Shown: positions 1 to 5,113, counted from the first letter of the stretch. The stretch is 5,113 nt of DNA from CAZSWS01 sp964610765 (GCA_964610765.1 CAZSWS010000116.1:1-5113); one strand, 5' to 3'. Notes: generated by a model from the sequence alone, not told the origin. Program-made: numbers and translations.

Positions 1-1331
1 AGGATAAAGATAAAGACAAGGATAAACCAACCTATGTCAATGGGAGTGTGCTTATCAATGAAGTGATGGCAGATCCGAAGGGTGCAAGTCTGCCCGAAAC
101 GGAATACATCGAGCTTTATAATGCAACCGATGAGTCTATTGACCTAAAAGATTGGACCCTATACTATGGTGAAAAGGCGGTTGAGCTTCCCTTCGGAATA
201 TTGCCTGCTAAAGGCTATGGACTACTATATCGGGAAGGTCGAGCCATTCAACTAGCCCCGGATGGTATCAAACTGGCTTTGTCTGCATTTCCTGCCGGTT
301 TAGCCAATACGGGAAAGAGTCTGGCACTTACCGACCCCACGGGTAAATTAATTGATGCGGTGGGGTATGCCAAAGCTACGCCGGGTAAGTCGTGGGAGCG
401 AGGTGAAGCGTATGCATGGCATCTGTCGACTGACCCACGAGGTGGCACACCCGGAGGTGCAAACTCTGCTCCTAATAAGGAAGTGGAAAAACCCGACCCG
501 GAAAATGAATCGGAAATTCAACCTTTCGATATTATTATCAATGAGTTGCTACCCGACCCCCATAGCGGTGGAAGCGAATATATAGAGTTATATAACCGTT
601 CAGGTAAGGCGCTGCCAATAAATAGATTGATTGTTTCTACCCGTAAAGCAAATGGAGAATTAGGCACTGCCTATCCACTTGCAGCAACAGACAATGATTT
701 GCAACCGGACGAATATATCGTCTTTACTTCTCAAAAGGATGGGGTGACTGATTACTACCTGCGCGCCCCTGTTTCAGCCATTCATGAAATTAAATTGCCC
801 GTCTTAGCCAATGCTTCTTCTTCAGTTGTTCTTTACAGGAAGAGTGACGGAGAGATTGTTGACGAAGTGCATTATTCTTCTTCTTGGCATCAACAAGGGG
901 TGAAAAATAAAAAAGGTATTTCGTTGGAGCGGATTAATCCTGACGCTCAGTCTCAGTTGGCTTCTAACTGGACTTCTGCATCTATGCAAGCAGAAGGAGG
1001 AACGCCGGGCTATCAAAATTCACAGTATCTATTGAGTGAAAAAGGGGATGAGGTGGAAATACTTCCTCCTGAATATATGGAGCTGACCGATAACTACCTG
1101 ATTAAGTATAAAATGAATAAGGCGGGATACTTTTGTCGCGCCACGATTTTTGATGCGATGGGGAGAAAAATCGATGAAGTTATGAACAATGAATTGCTAG
1201 GTACATCCGGTGAAATACATTGGCAGAAAAATGCGAGCGCTTTAAAAACAGGGATATATATCTTCTTTGCTGAGGTTTACCATCCGGACGGCGAGCATAA
1301 AACTATCCGAAAAGCATTTGTATGTAAATAA
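1..1331 (+). CDS. Lamin-tail-domain surface/secreted protein, 3' part (5' truncated by window edge)
   Basis: The reading frame is open to the left edge (first full codon at 3), so the start lies outside the window and 442 residues are visible. The visible part opens with an Asp-Lys repeat. Two lamin tail domains (LTD) follow. The first, about 48-467, starts with LINEVMADP, has EYIELYN and DWTL, and ends in GGTPGGANS. After an acidic, Pro-rich linker the second, about 528-1020, starts with IIINELLPDP, repeats EYIELYN and ends in GGTPGYQNS. The last ~100 residues (DAMGRKIDEV, LKTGIYIFFAEV, KTIRKAFVCK) resemble the Ig-like C-terminal tails of secreted Bacteroidetes proteins (type IX sorting-domain or FlgD-Ig style). 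LTDs in bacteria occur on exported, often nuclease-associated or adhesive proteins. The exact role cannot be told because the N-terminus, with any signal peptide or catalytic domain, is missing. Domain identity is fairly sure; export and tail function are inferred. Confidence 0.85.
   Translation, partial: DKDKDKDKPTYVNGSVLINEVMADPKGASLPETEYIELYNATDESIDLKDWTLYYGEKAVELPFGILPAKGYGLLYREGRAIQLAPDGIKLALSAFPAGLANTGKSLALTDPTGKLIDAVGYAKATPGKSWERGEAYAWHLSTDPRGGTPGGANSAPNKEVEKPDPENESEIQPFDIIINELLPDPHSGGSEYIELYNRSGKALPINRLIVSTRKANGELGTAYPLAATDNDLQPDEYIVFTSQKDGVTDYYLRAPVSAIHEIKLPVLANASSSVVLYRKSDGEIVDEVHYSSSWHQQGVKNKKGISLERINPDAQSQLASNWTSASMQAEGGTPGYQNSQYLLSEKGDEVEILPPEYMELTDNYLIKYKMNKAGYFCRATIFDAMGRKIDEVMNNELLGTSGEIHWQKNASALKTGIYIFFAEVYHPDGEHKTIRKAFVCK
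3..26 (+). repeat. In-frame 6-bp tandem repeat encoding (Asp-Lys)4
   Basis: Four copies of GAT/GAC-AAA/AAG in a row encode DKDKDKDK just before the first lamin tail domain. It is a short, highly charged linker, and the repeat may continue left of the window. Since the unit is 6 bp, gain or loss of a unit would keep the frame. Confidence 0.8.
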
Positions 1332-1377
1332 AATAGGAAAGCTGCCGAAAAAGAACTCTTCGGCAGCTTTCCTATTT
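1331..1377. terminator. Bidirectional intrinsic terminator between convergent genes
   Basis: Arms 1331-1349 and 1359-1377 form a perfect 19-bp inverted repeat with a 9-nt loop (1350-1358). The left arm starts with the last base of the lamin-tail gene's stop codon. The stem has a GC-rich centre (GCTGCCGAA/TTCGGCAGC) and outer AAATAGGAAA/TTTCCTATTT arms. These give a U-rich 3' side in both directions, and the minus-strand transcript continues with TATTTACAT. The catalase gene ends 13 bp to the right, so the hairpin can terminate both convergent transcripts. Confidence 0.88.
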
Positions 1378-1389
1378 CATAAACAACGG

Positions 1390-2880
1390 TCAAATACCTT
1401 CCTTTTGTTGTCTTTTCACTTCATTCAATACCTTGTCTATGTGTATGTCTAGCTCTTTGGCAATGCCTTTTCCACAGGCTTCATCTGCTTGGTAGAAACG
1501 AGCTATGGCACGGATTTGAATTTCCTCAGGTGCTCCATGCATAGAGCGAGCAGCGTTGCCATGCAATCTGTCTTTTTCATCCTGCGGAAGCAAACGGTAT
1601 AAATCGCCGGGCTGTGTGTAATAATCCGTATCTTCCCGGTGATTATAATTATAAGCATCTCCTTCCAGTCGCAAGGGGGGCTCTTGATACTGCGATTGCT
1701 CAGTAGGTCCTCCAAAACTGTTCGGTTCGTAATTCACCTGATTTCCGCCATTGTCATCAAAACGCATATAGCCGTCCCGGTGATAATGATGCACGGGGCA
1801 TCGAGGGGCATTGATAGGTAGGCTACCTGCATTAGCACCTAACCGATATCTATGTGCATCCCCGTAGGCAAATAATCGTCCTTGGAGCATTTTGTCAGGC
1901 GAGTAGGATATACCGGGCACAATATTGGCCGGATTAAAGGCGGCTTGTTCAACGGTGACAAAATAGTTTTCCGGATTTTTATTCAGCTCCATAATGCCTA
2001 CCTCTATCAATGGGTAGTCTTTTTGACTCCACACTTTAGTTAGGTCAAACGCATTGAAACGGTAATTTTTTGCATCTTCTTCGGGCATAAGTTGGATACA
2101 CATACGCCATTTGGGGAAATCTCCTTCAGCTATATGGTTGAATAAGTCTCGTTGTGAATATTCGCGGTCTTTTCCTACTACTTCTTCTGCTTCAGCATCG
2201 GTGAAATTGGCAATTCCTTGTAAGCTTTTAAAGTGAAACTTAACCCAGCTGCGTTTATTATCTGCATTGATGAAACTATAGGTATGGCTGCCAAATCCAT
2301 GCATCTGACGCAAGTTCTGAGGTATTCCTCGGTCGCTCATCAATATCATTACTTGATGCAAGGTCTCAGGAGACAGACTCCAAAAGTCCCAGGCAGCTGT
2401 AGAGCTTCTCAAGTTTGTTTCCGGGTCTCTTTTTTGCGTGTGAATAAAGTCCGGAAACTTTAAGGGGTCTTTGATAAAGAATACCGGGGTGTTGTTCCCA
2501 ACTAAATCCCAGTTGCCGTCTTCTGTATAGAACTTCATCGCAAATCCGCGAACGTCGCGCTCTGTGTCTGCGGCTCCTCTTTCTCCGGCAACAGTAGAGA
2601 AACGCACAAACAAATCTGTTTTCTTTCCTACTGCTGAGAAAATCGAAGCACGTGTATAGGCCGTAATGTCGTGAGTGATAGTCAGGGTGCCAAATGCTCC
2701 CGACCCTTTAGCATGTACCACTCGTTCGGGTATACGTTCTCTGTTAAAATGTGCTAGTTTTTCGAGCAACCAGGCGTTTTGTAATAAAGCGGGACCATGC
2801 GGACCGGCTGTTTCGATGTTTTGGTTGTCTGGAATTGGTCTTCCGGACTCAGAGGTTAAATAGTTCTTCTCTTTTTTCAT
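1390..2880 (-). CDS. katA: Haem catalase, small-subunit monofunctional (KatA/KatB type)
   Basis: This gene encodes a 496-residue cytoplasmic catalase that converts hydrogen peroxide to water and oxygen, a main peroxide defence in aerotolerant anaerobes such as Bacteroides fragilis (where the gene is called katB). Diagnostic residues are present: distal His56 in the RIPERVVHAKGSGAFG block, distal Asn129 in DLVGNNTPVFFIKD, and the proximal haem ligand Tyr339 with Arg335 in RLFAYGDAHRYRLG. DFWSLSPE, the SDRGIP motif and FDLTKVW are also intact. The length matches small-subunit catalases without the extra C-terminal flavodoxin-like domain. The ATG at 2880 (minus strand) gives a normal family N-terminus (SESGRPIPDNQNIETAGPHGP). 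The upstream leader is A/T-rich with no clear Shine-Dalgarno sequence. The gene appears monocistronic, bounded by the shared terminator and by a divergent intergenic region. No broken or missing key residue was seen. Confidence 0.97.
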   Translation of the reverse strand: MKKEKNYLTSESGRPIPDNQNIETAGPHGPALLQNAWLLEKLAHFNRERIPERVVHAKGSGAFGTLTITHDITAYTRASIFSAVGKKTDLFVRFSTVAGERGAADTERDVRGFAMKFYTEDGNWDLVGNNTPVFFIKDPLKFPDFIHTQKRDPETNLRSSTAAWDFWSLSPETLHQVMILMSDRGIPQNLRQMHGFGSHTYSFINADNKRSWVKFHFKSLQGIANFTDAEAEEVVGKDREYSQRDLFNHIAEGDFPKWRMCIQLMPEEDAKNYRFNAFDLTKVWSQKDYPLIEVGIMELNKNPENYFVTVEQAAFNPANIVPGISYSPDKMLQGRLFAYGDAHRYRLGANAGSLPINAPRCPVHHYHRDGYMRFDDNGGNQVNYEPNSFGGPTEQSQYQEPPLRLEGDAYNYNHREDTDYYTQPGDLYRLLPQDEKDRLHGNAARSMHGAPEEIQIRAIARFYQADEACGKGIAKELDIHIDKVLNEVKRQQKEGI

Positions 2881-2924
2881 GATTTATTTTTTTGGTGATT
2901 AATTCGGTATTAAAATTACGAAAT

Positions 2925-2932
2925 CAAATTAA
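2925..2932 (-). promoter_or_regulatory. Possible -7 element of the katA promoter
   Basis: Read on the minus strand this is TTAATTTG, one mismatch from the Bacteroides -7 consensus TAnnTTTG. It lies about 45 bp before the katA start. No TTTG -33 box is seen at the usual distance; that zone is taken up by the palindrome at 2944-2962, as might suit an activator-dependent promoter. The call is weak. Confidence 0.3.
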
Positions 2933-2943
2933 GAAAAGAACTA

Positions 2944-2962
2944 TTTTTCCCGATAGGAAAAA
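2944..2962. promoter_or_regulatory. Palindrome upstream of katA, candidate operator
   Basis: TTTTTCC-CGATA-GGAAAAA is a perfect 7-bp inverted repeat with a 5-nt spacer, centred about 73 bp before the katA start. It overlaps a CTAT-N8-ATAG pair (2941-2956) that partly resembles OxyR half-site spacing. OxyR is known to control catalase in B. fragilis. The symmetry is seen directly; binding by OxyR or another peroxide regulator is a guess. Confidence 0.35.
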
Positions 2963-3046
2963 CACAACAGCGCATCATATTATCTTATAATTCACGTATT
3001 AAATAGTTTTCCCAATCTGTGTATTCCGGTTTTTAAGTCTTTGTTT

Positions 3047-3061
3047 TTCATCCATGATGAA
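3047..3061. promoter_or_regulatory. Short palindrome, possible operator
   Basis: TTCATC-CAT-GATGAA is a perfect 6-bp inverted repeat with a 3-nt spacer, in the middle of the divergent region. It is about 90 bp upstream of the rightward -7 element. It could be a regulator site, but a chance palindrome of this size cannot be excluded. Confidence 0.2.
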
Positions 3062-3139
3062 CGGCTTCTTTTGTAAACTCCCTGAATGGTAATTTTCAAG
3101 AATCAGGTTATCCAGTATTAACTATATCAAGCTTTTGCG

Positions 3140-3147
3140 TACATTTG
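3140..3147 (+). promoter_or_regulatory. Bacteroides-type -7 promoter element for the transporter-menA operon
   Basis: TACATTTG is a perfect match to the Bacteroides sigma-70 -7 consensus TAnnTTTG. Transcription would start around 3152-3156 and give a leader of about 70-75 nt that contains the whole candidate aptamer. The -33 region (about 3115-3120, GTATTA) is a poor match to TTTG, so the promoter may be weak or assisted. Confidence 0.55.
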
Positions 3148-3165
3148 CACCTGATTTATAAAGAA

Positions 3166-3187
3166 ACATCCTCTTTTTGAGTGATGT
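3166..3187 (+). other. Leader hairpin just upstream of the aptamer
   Basis: ACATC (3166-3170) pairs with GATGT (3183-3187), and CTC (3171-3173) with GAG (3179-3181) around a TTTTT loop, with one bulged T at 3182. The base of the stem abuts or slightly overlaps P1 of the pseudoknot. CTCTT (3171-3175) could instead pair with AAGAG (3218-3222) at the ribosome-binding region, giving an alternative fold. The role is inferred. Confidence 0.35.
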
Positions 3188-3222
3188 GGAGTGTGCTTGA
3201 TTAACCACTTTAAAAACAAGAG
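3186..3222 (+). ncRNA. Candidate preQ1-I riboswitch (H-type pseudoknot)
   Basis: The elements run in the order of the preQ1-I class. P1 5' strand is GGAGUG (3188-3193) and pairs with CACUUU (3206-3211): four Watson-Crick pairs plus two G-U pairs. L1 is UG(C) (3194-3196). P2 5' strand CUUG (3196-3199) pairs with CAAG (3217-3220). L2 is AUUAAC (3200-3205), and L3 is A-rich (3212-3216). Positions expected to contact the ligand carry the expected bases: first L1 U (3194), the C closing L2 that would pair with preQ1 (3205), the A before P2' (3216), and the G-C pair 3199-3217. The 3' end resembles the Thermoanaerobacter tengcongensis aptamer tail (UAACC...AAAACAAGG). P2' ends 6 nt before the ATG, so ligand binding would likely hide the ribosome-binding region and switch translation off. 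The downstream gene is a queuosine-precursor transporter, a usual target of this class. Pairing is seen; ligand binding is inferred. Confidence 0.68.
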
Positions 3223-3226
3223 AAAA

Positions 3227-3907
3227 ATGAAAAAAAACGTATCCTTACCATTTATGTTTCTGGGCATACTGTTTACGGTATGCCTGATTGCTGCTAACGT
3301 CTTAGAAACCAAAATCCTTCAAGTTGGTTTTGTCACGGCTACAGCCGGAATGCTTGTGTTTCCCATCTCGTATGTAGTCAACGACTGCATTGCCGAAATA
3401 TGGGGCTATAAAAAAACGCGTTTAATCATCTGGGTAGCTTTTGCGATGAACTTTTTTGTCGTAGGGGTGGCTCAGTTGGCTGTTATCTTGCCGGCGGCAT
3501 CTTACTGGGAGGGGGCTGAACATTTTAATTTTGTGTTTGGTATGACTCCTCGCATCGTTTTTGCCAGCCTTTGTGCTTTCCTTGCCGGTTCATTCATGAA
3601 CGCCTATATCATGAGTCGGATGAAGCTTCGATCCAAAGGAAAGCATTTTTCTTTACGCGCCATTGTGTCAACCATTGCGGGTGAAGGATTAGACTCTCTG
3701 ATATTTTTCCCCATCGCTTTTGGAGGAATTATCCCGGTTAAAGACTTGTTTGTCCTCATGGGGCTTCAGGCATTGATGAAGACAGGCTATGAAATTCTGG
3801 TTTTACCCATCACTGTTCGGGTAGTGAAAAAAATTAAAGAAGTTGAAGGAACGGATGTGTACGATGAAAATATCTCCTTCAATCCGCTTAAAATAAAAGA
3901 TTTATAA
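3227..3907 (+). CDS. yhhQ: Queuosine precursor transporter, YhhQ/VUT family (DUF165)
   Basis: This gene encodes a 226-residue inner-membrane protein of the vitamin-uptake-transporter family. E. coli YhhQ, from this family, imports the queuosine precursors preQ0 and preQ1 for tRNA modification. Family marks are the N-terminal hydrophobic segment with AANVLETKI (residues 22-30), the signature FPISYVVNDCIAEIWGYKKTR (45-65), with Asp53 and Glu57, the central segment SLCAFLAGSFMNAYIMSRMK, and GEGLDSLIFFPIAF (152-165). Roughly six membrane segments are visible. The ATG at 3227 is chosen because it gives a normal membrane N-terminus and leaves the candidate aptamer untranslated; the in-frame GTG at 3191 would lie inside it. 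menA starts 5 nt after the stop, so the two are co-transcribed. Substrate specificity (preQ0, preQ1 or queuine) cannot be read from sequence, but the leader aptamer favours preQ1-related uptake. Confidence 0.9.
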   Translation: MKKNVSLPFMFLGILFTVCLIAANVLETKILQVGFVTATAGMLVFPISYVVNDCIAEIWGYKKTRLIIWVAFAMNFFVVGVAQLAVILPAASYWEGAEHFNFVFGMTPRIVFASLCAFLAGSFMNAYIMSRMKLRSKGKHFSLRAIVSTIAGEGLDSLIFFPIAFGGIIPVKDLFVLMGLQALMKTGYEILVLPITVRVVKKIKEVEGTDVYDENISFNPLKIKDL

Positions 3908-3912
3908 AACAG

Positions 3913-4812
3913 ATGGAAAAGAAAAAGGCGATACATGCTTGGATAGAGGCGGCGCGACCTAAAACCTTGGCGGCTTCTATAAGCCCTGTTATGGTGGGGG
4001 CTGCTTTGGCTGTTCATGATGAGGTTTTTCAGTGGACTCCGGTTATGCTATGTTTCCTGGTTGCGCTTTTTGCACAGATAGCCAGTAACTTGGCGAACGA
4101 CTATTTTGATTTTAAAAAAGGGGCTGACCGTGATGACCGTTTAGGACCTGAGCGTGCTGTAGCCTCCGGATGGATAACACCTCGTGCCATGTTAATCGCT
4201 ACCTTATTGATGTTGGGGGCCGCTTGTCTATTTGGACTTATCTTGGTGTGGATGACGCGTTGGGAGTTGATTTTAGTAGGGGTGGCTATCGCTATTGCTG
4301 TGCTGGCTTATTCTGCCGGTCCTTTCCCGTTGGCTTACAACGGACTGGGAGATGTTTGTGTCTTGCTCTTTTATGGGATTATTCCGGTCACACTCACCTA
4401 TTATGTGCAGGCGCTTACCATTACTACTCCGGCGTGGTTATTATCGTTGGCTCTCGGTTTTCTCTCTATCAATATTTTAATTGTCAATAATTATCGGGAT
4501 TATGAGCAAGATAAAGCGTCTAAGAAGAAAACAACCATCGTATTGTTTGGGCGTAAGTTCGGACGAGTAGCATACCTGGCCAATGGTTTTTTAGCCATCT
4601 TGTTTGCTGCCCCGGTGCTGATGGGGAAACCTTGGTGGAGCTGGCTGCTTATCTTGTTTTTTATCATCCTGTTCGATATAGCTTGGTTAGATCTTCGCAG
4701 ACTGGAAGGGAAGATGCTGAATAAAACACTGGCCGCCACCTCACGCAATGTATTGCTTTTTGCCGTCATCATTTCCTATATCCTCCTTCGCGACTCGTAT
4801 CTTTATCAGTAG
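3913..4812 (+). CDS. menA: 1,4-dihydroxy-2-naphthoate polyprenyltransferase (menaquinone synthesis)
   Basis: MenA is a UbiA-superfamily integral membrane enzyme. It joins a polyprenyl diphosphate to 1,4-dihydroxy-2-naphthoate to make demethylmenaquinone, the step before MenG/UbiE methylation; in Bacteroides menaquinone serves fumarate respiration. The 299-residue length is normal. The start WIEAARPKTLAASISPVMVG (residues 10-29) is typical of MenA. The first Asp-rich motif is NLANDYFDFKKGAD (59-72, with Asn62, Asp63, Asp66 and Asp72), which binds Mg-diphosphate. YNGLGDVCVLLFYG (142-155) is the conserved central MenA motif. The second Asp-rich motif is NNYRDYEQDKASKKKT (192-207, with Arg195, Asp196 and Asp200). 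Eight or nine hydrophobic segments are visible. The ATG follows the transporter stop by 5 nt, so translation may be coupled. The other men genes are not in the window. Confidence 0.96.
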   Translation: MEKKKAIHAWIEAARPKTLAASISPVMVGAALAVHDEVFQWTPVMLCFLVALFAQIASNLANDYFDFKKGADRDDRLGPERAVASGWITPRAMLIATLLMLGAACLFGLILVWMTRWELILVGVAIAIAVLAYSAGPFPLAYNGLGDVCVLLFYGIIPVTLTYYVQALTITTPAWLLSLALGFLSINILIVNNYRDYEQDKASKKKTTIVLFGRKFGRVAYLANGFLAILFAAPVLMGKPWWSWLLILFFIILFDIAWLDLRRLEGKMLNKTLAATSRNVLLFAVIISYILLRDSYLYQ

Positions 4813-4820
4813 AAAGGCGT

Positions 4821-4843
4821 AGGGGCGACTGGCGGTCACCCTA
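4821..4843 (+). terminator. GC-rich hairpin after menA, possible terminator or REP-like unit
   Basis: GGGGCGAC (4822-4829) pairs with GTCACCCT (4835-4842) around a TGGCG loop: seven pairs including one G-T, with one C-A mismatch. It lies 9 bp after the menA stop. There is no T-run after the stem, so it is not a classic intrinsic terminator; it may protect the 3' end or be a degraded palindromic repeat. Confidence 0.35.
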
Positions 4844-4873
4844 TTACAAACAAAAACACCGACAAAGGTATTT

Positions 4874-4888
4874 CATGCTGTAGGCATG
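4874..4888 (+). repeat. Small hairpin CATGC-N5-GCATG
   Basis: This is a perfect 5-bp inverted repeat with loop TGTAG. It lies just left of the large nested palindrome. GTAGG (4880-4884) can instead pair with CCTAC (5092-5096), which would extend the large palindrome outward. Confidence 0.45.
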
Positions 4889-4914
4889 GCATATGGGTAG
4901 AAAACCGACCCTCC

Positions 4915-4931
4915 CGGCATCTCGCATGCCG
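4915..4931 (+). repeat. Small hairpin CGGCAT-N5-ATGCCG
   Basis: This is a perfect 6-bp inverted repeat with loop CTCGC. Its right arm also forms part of the larger arm 4926-4939, so the two folds compete. A third copy of CGGCAT lies at 5046-5051. Confidence 0.5.
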
Positions 4932-4974
4932 TTAGGTATGCAATAGGATAACGCCATCAAAACCATACGCCGTC

Positions 4975-4996
4975 ATCCCGCACTCCGATGCGGGAT
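4975..4996. repeat. REP-like apical hairpin of the large palindrome
   Basis: ATCCCGCA-CTCCGA-TGCGGGAT has perfect 8-bp arms and a 6-nt loop, preceded by GTC. GTCATCCCGC-type hairpins are a common form of extragenic palindromic repeat in many bacteria. It forms the tip of the nested structure. Confidence 0.6.
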
Positions 4997-5057
4997 CGCA
5001 CTAGCCGCGACGGTCATCAATGGTTGGTTTGATGCTAAATACCTACGGCATTCCAAC

Positions 5058-5072
5058 CCTATATATTATAGG
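5058..5072 (+). repeat. A/T-rich hairpin CCTATA-N3-TATAGG
   Basis: This is a perfect 6-bp inverted repeat with a 3-nt loop, located between the two right-hand arms of the large palindrome (after 5051 and before 5074). Confidence 0.4.
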
Positions 5073-5088
5073 ATTCTACCCATATATA

Positions 5089-5101
5089 ATCCCTACGGGA
5101 T
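5089..5101 (+). repeat. Small hairpin ATCCC-N3-GGGAT near the right edge
   Basis: This is a perfect 5-bp inverted repeat with loop TAC. CCTAC here also matches GTAGG at 4880-4884, so the palindromic region may extend to or past the window edge. Confidence 0.4.
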
Positions 5102-5113
5102 AAAGAGGCTTTT

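Larger units (their letters stand above)
2881..3226. other. Divergent intergenic region (katA / queuosine-precursor transporter)
   Basis: This 346-bp A/T-rich stretch has no credible coding region. It should carry the katA promoter (leftward) and the transporter-menA promoter (rightward). It holds two short palindromes (2944-2962 and 3047-3061), a -7 promoter element (3140-3147), a small leader hairpin (3166-3187) and the candidate preQ1 aptamer (3186-3222). Between about 2963 and 3046 nothing else recognisable was seen. Confidence 0.85.
4891..5085. repeat. Large nested imperfect palindrome (MITE- or REP-cluster-like)
   Basis: Six pairs of arms are nested in the right order around one centre. 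They are 4891-4902/5074-5085 (12 bp, perfect); 4926-4939/5039-5051 (13 bp, one bulged T at 4932); 4955-4961/5028-5034 (7 bp); 4962-4966/5020-5024 (5 bp); 4970-4974/5009-5013 (5 bp); and 4975-4982/4989-4996 (8 bp, perfect). The single strand could fold into one long irregular hairpin of about 195 nt. No transposase gene or clear target duplication is seen. It could be a non-autonomous mobile element, a REP-type repeat or a structured RNA; the first two are favoured. Confidence 0.7.
4813..5113. other. Non-coding, palindrome-rich region after menA
   Basis: These 301 bases hold no credible gene on either strand. Nearly the whole length is built of inverted repeats, listed separately. GC-rich hairpins alternate with A/T-rich ones, unlike the flanking genes. 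The structure may continue beyond the right edge. Confidence 0.8.

Noticed and set aside
48..50. GTG at 48 as the start of the lamin-tail protein
   Set aside because: The frame is open upstream to the window edge, the GTG lies inside the first domain's opening strand (SVLINEV), and no ribosome-binding site precedes it; the gene clearly starts further left.
3081..3107. CCTGA...TCAGG hairpin as an aptamer or terminator
   Set aside because: Only 5 bp pair, the inner positions mismatch, the loop is long, and it lies upstream of the likely transcription start.
3191..3226. GTG at 3191 as an upstream start of the transporter (12 extra residues)
   Set aside because: The extra residues are not like the family N-terminus, and the stretch lies inside the candidate aptamer; the ATG at 3227 gives a normal start.
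3787..4017. Minus-strand open frame across the transporter-menA junction
   Set aside because: It spans the boundary of two well-supported plus-strand genes and has no recognisable product or start signal.
4170..4490. Plus-strand open frame inside menA
   Set aside because: It overlaps menA in another frame, has no family-like features, and menA is intact with all motifs.
4500..4772. Minus-strand open frame opposite the end of menA
   Set aside because: It is antisense to a well-supported membrane protein gene; the composition looks like a shadow of that gene.
4813..5113. CRISPR array or tRNA gene in the repeat-rich right end
   Set aside because: There are no evenly spaced direct repeats with spacers, and no cloverleaf with tRNA-type arms; the structure is inverted repeats around one centre.

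Overview
The window looks like chromosomal DNA of a Bacteroidales bacterium, most likely Bacteroides or a near relative. The reasons are moderate GC content, A-rich leaders without strong Shine-Dalgarno sequences, a perfect match to the Bacteroides -7 promoter element (TAnnTTTG) ahead of the third gene, and protein types typical of the group: a tandem lamin-tail-domain surface protein, a clade-3-like catalase and MenA for menaquinone.

Layout, left to right. (1) The 3' part of a plus-strand gene for a surface or secreted protein with an Asp-Lys repeat, two lamin-tail domains and a C-terminal beta-rich sorting-like tail; its start lies left of the window. (2) A perfect 19-bp inverted repeat, a bidirectional terminator shared with the convergent gene. 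(3) A complete minus-strand haem catalase (katA) with all key active-site residues. (4) A 346-bp divergent intergenic region. It holds a palindrome upstream of katA, a Bacteroides-type promoter reading rightward, and, directly before the next start codon, an H-type pseudoknot whose sequence fits a preQ1-I riboswitch. (5) A two-gene operon: a YhhQ-family queuosine-precursor transporter and, 5 nt later, menA. (6) About 300 bp of non-coding DNA to the right edge, dominated by nested inverted repeats that look like a REP or MITE-type element.

The most interesting part is the transporter leader. Positions 3188-3220 can form P1, L1, P2, L2, P1', an A-rich L3 and P2', with nucleotides in the positions expected to contact preQ1. 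The 3' strand of P2 ends 6 nt before the ATG, where it could occlude ribosome binding. The gene it would control is a predicted importer of queuosine precursors, so aptamer and regulon agree. Since menA follows in the same transcript, menaquinone synthesis may be partly tied to queuosine-precursor supply. This link is an inference.
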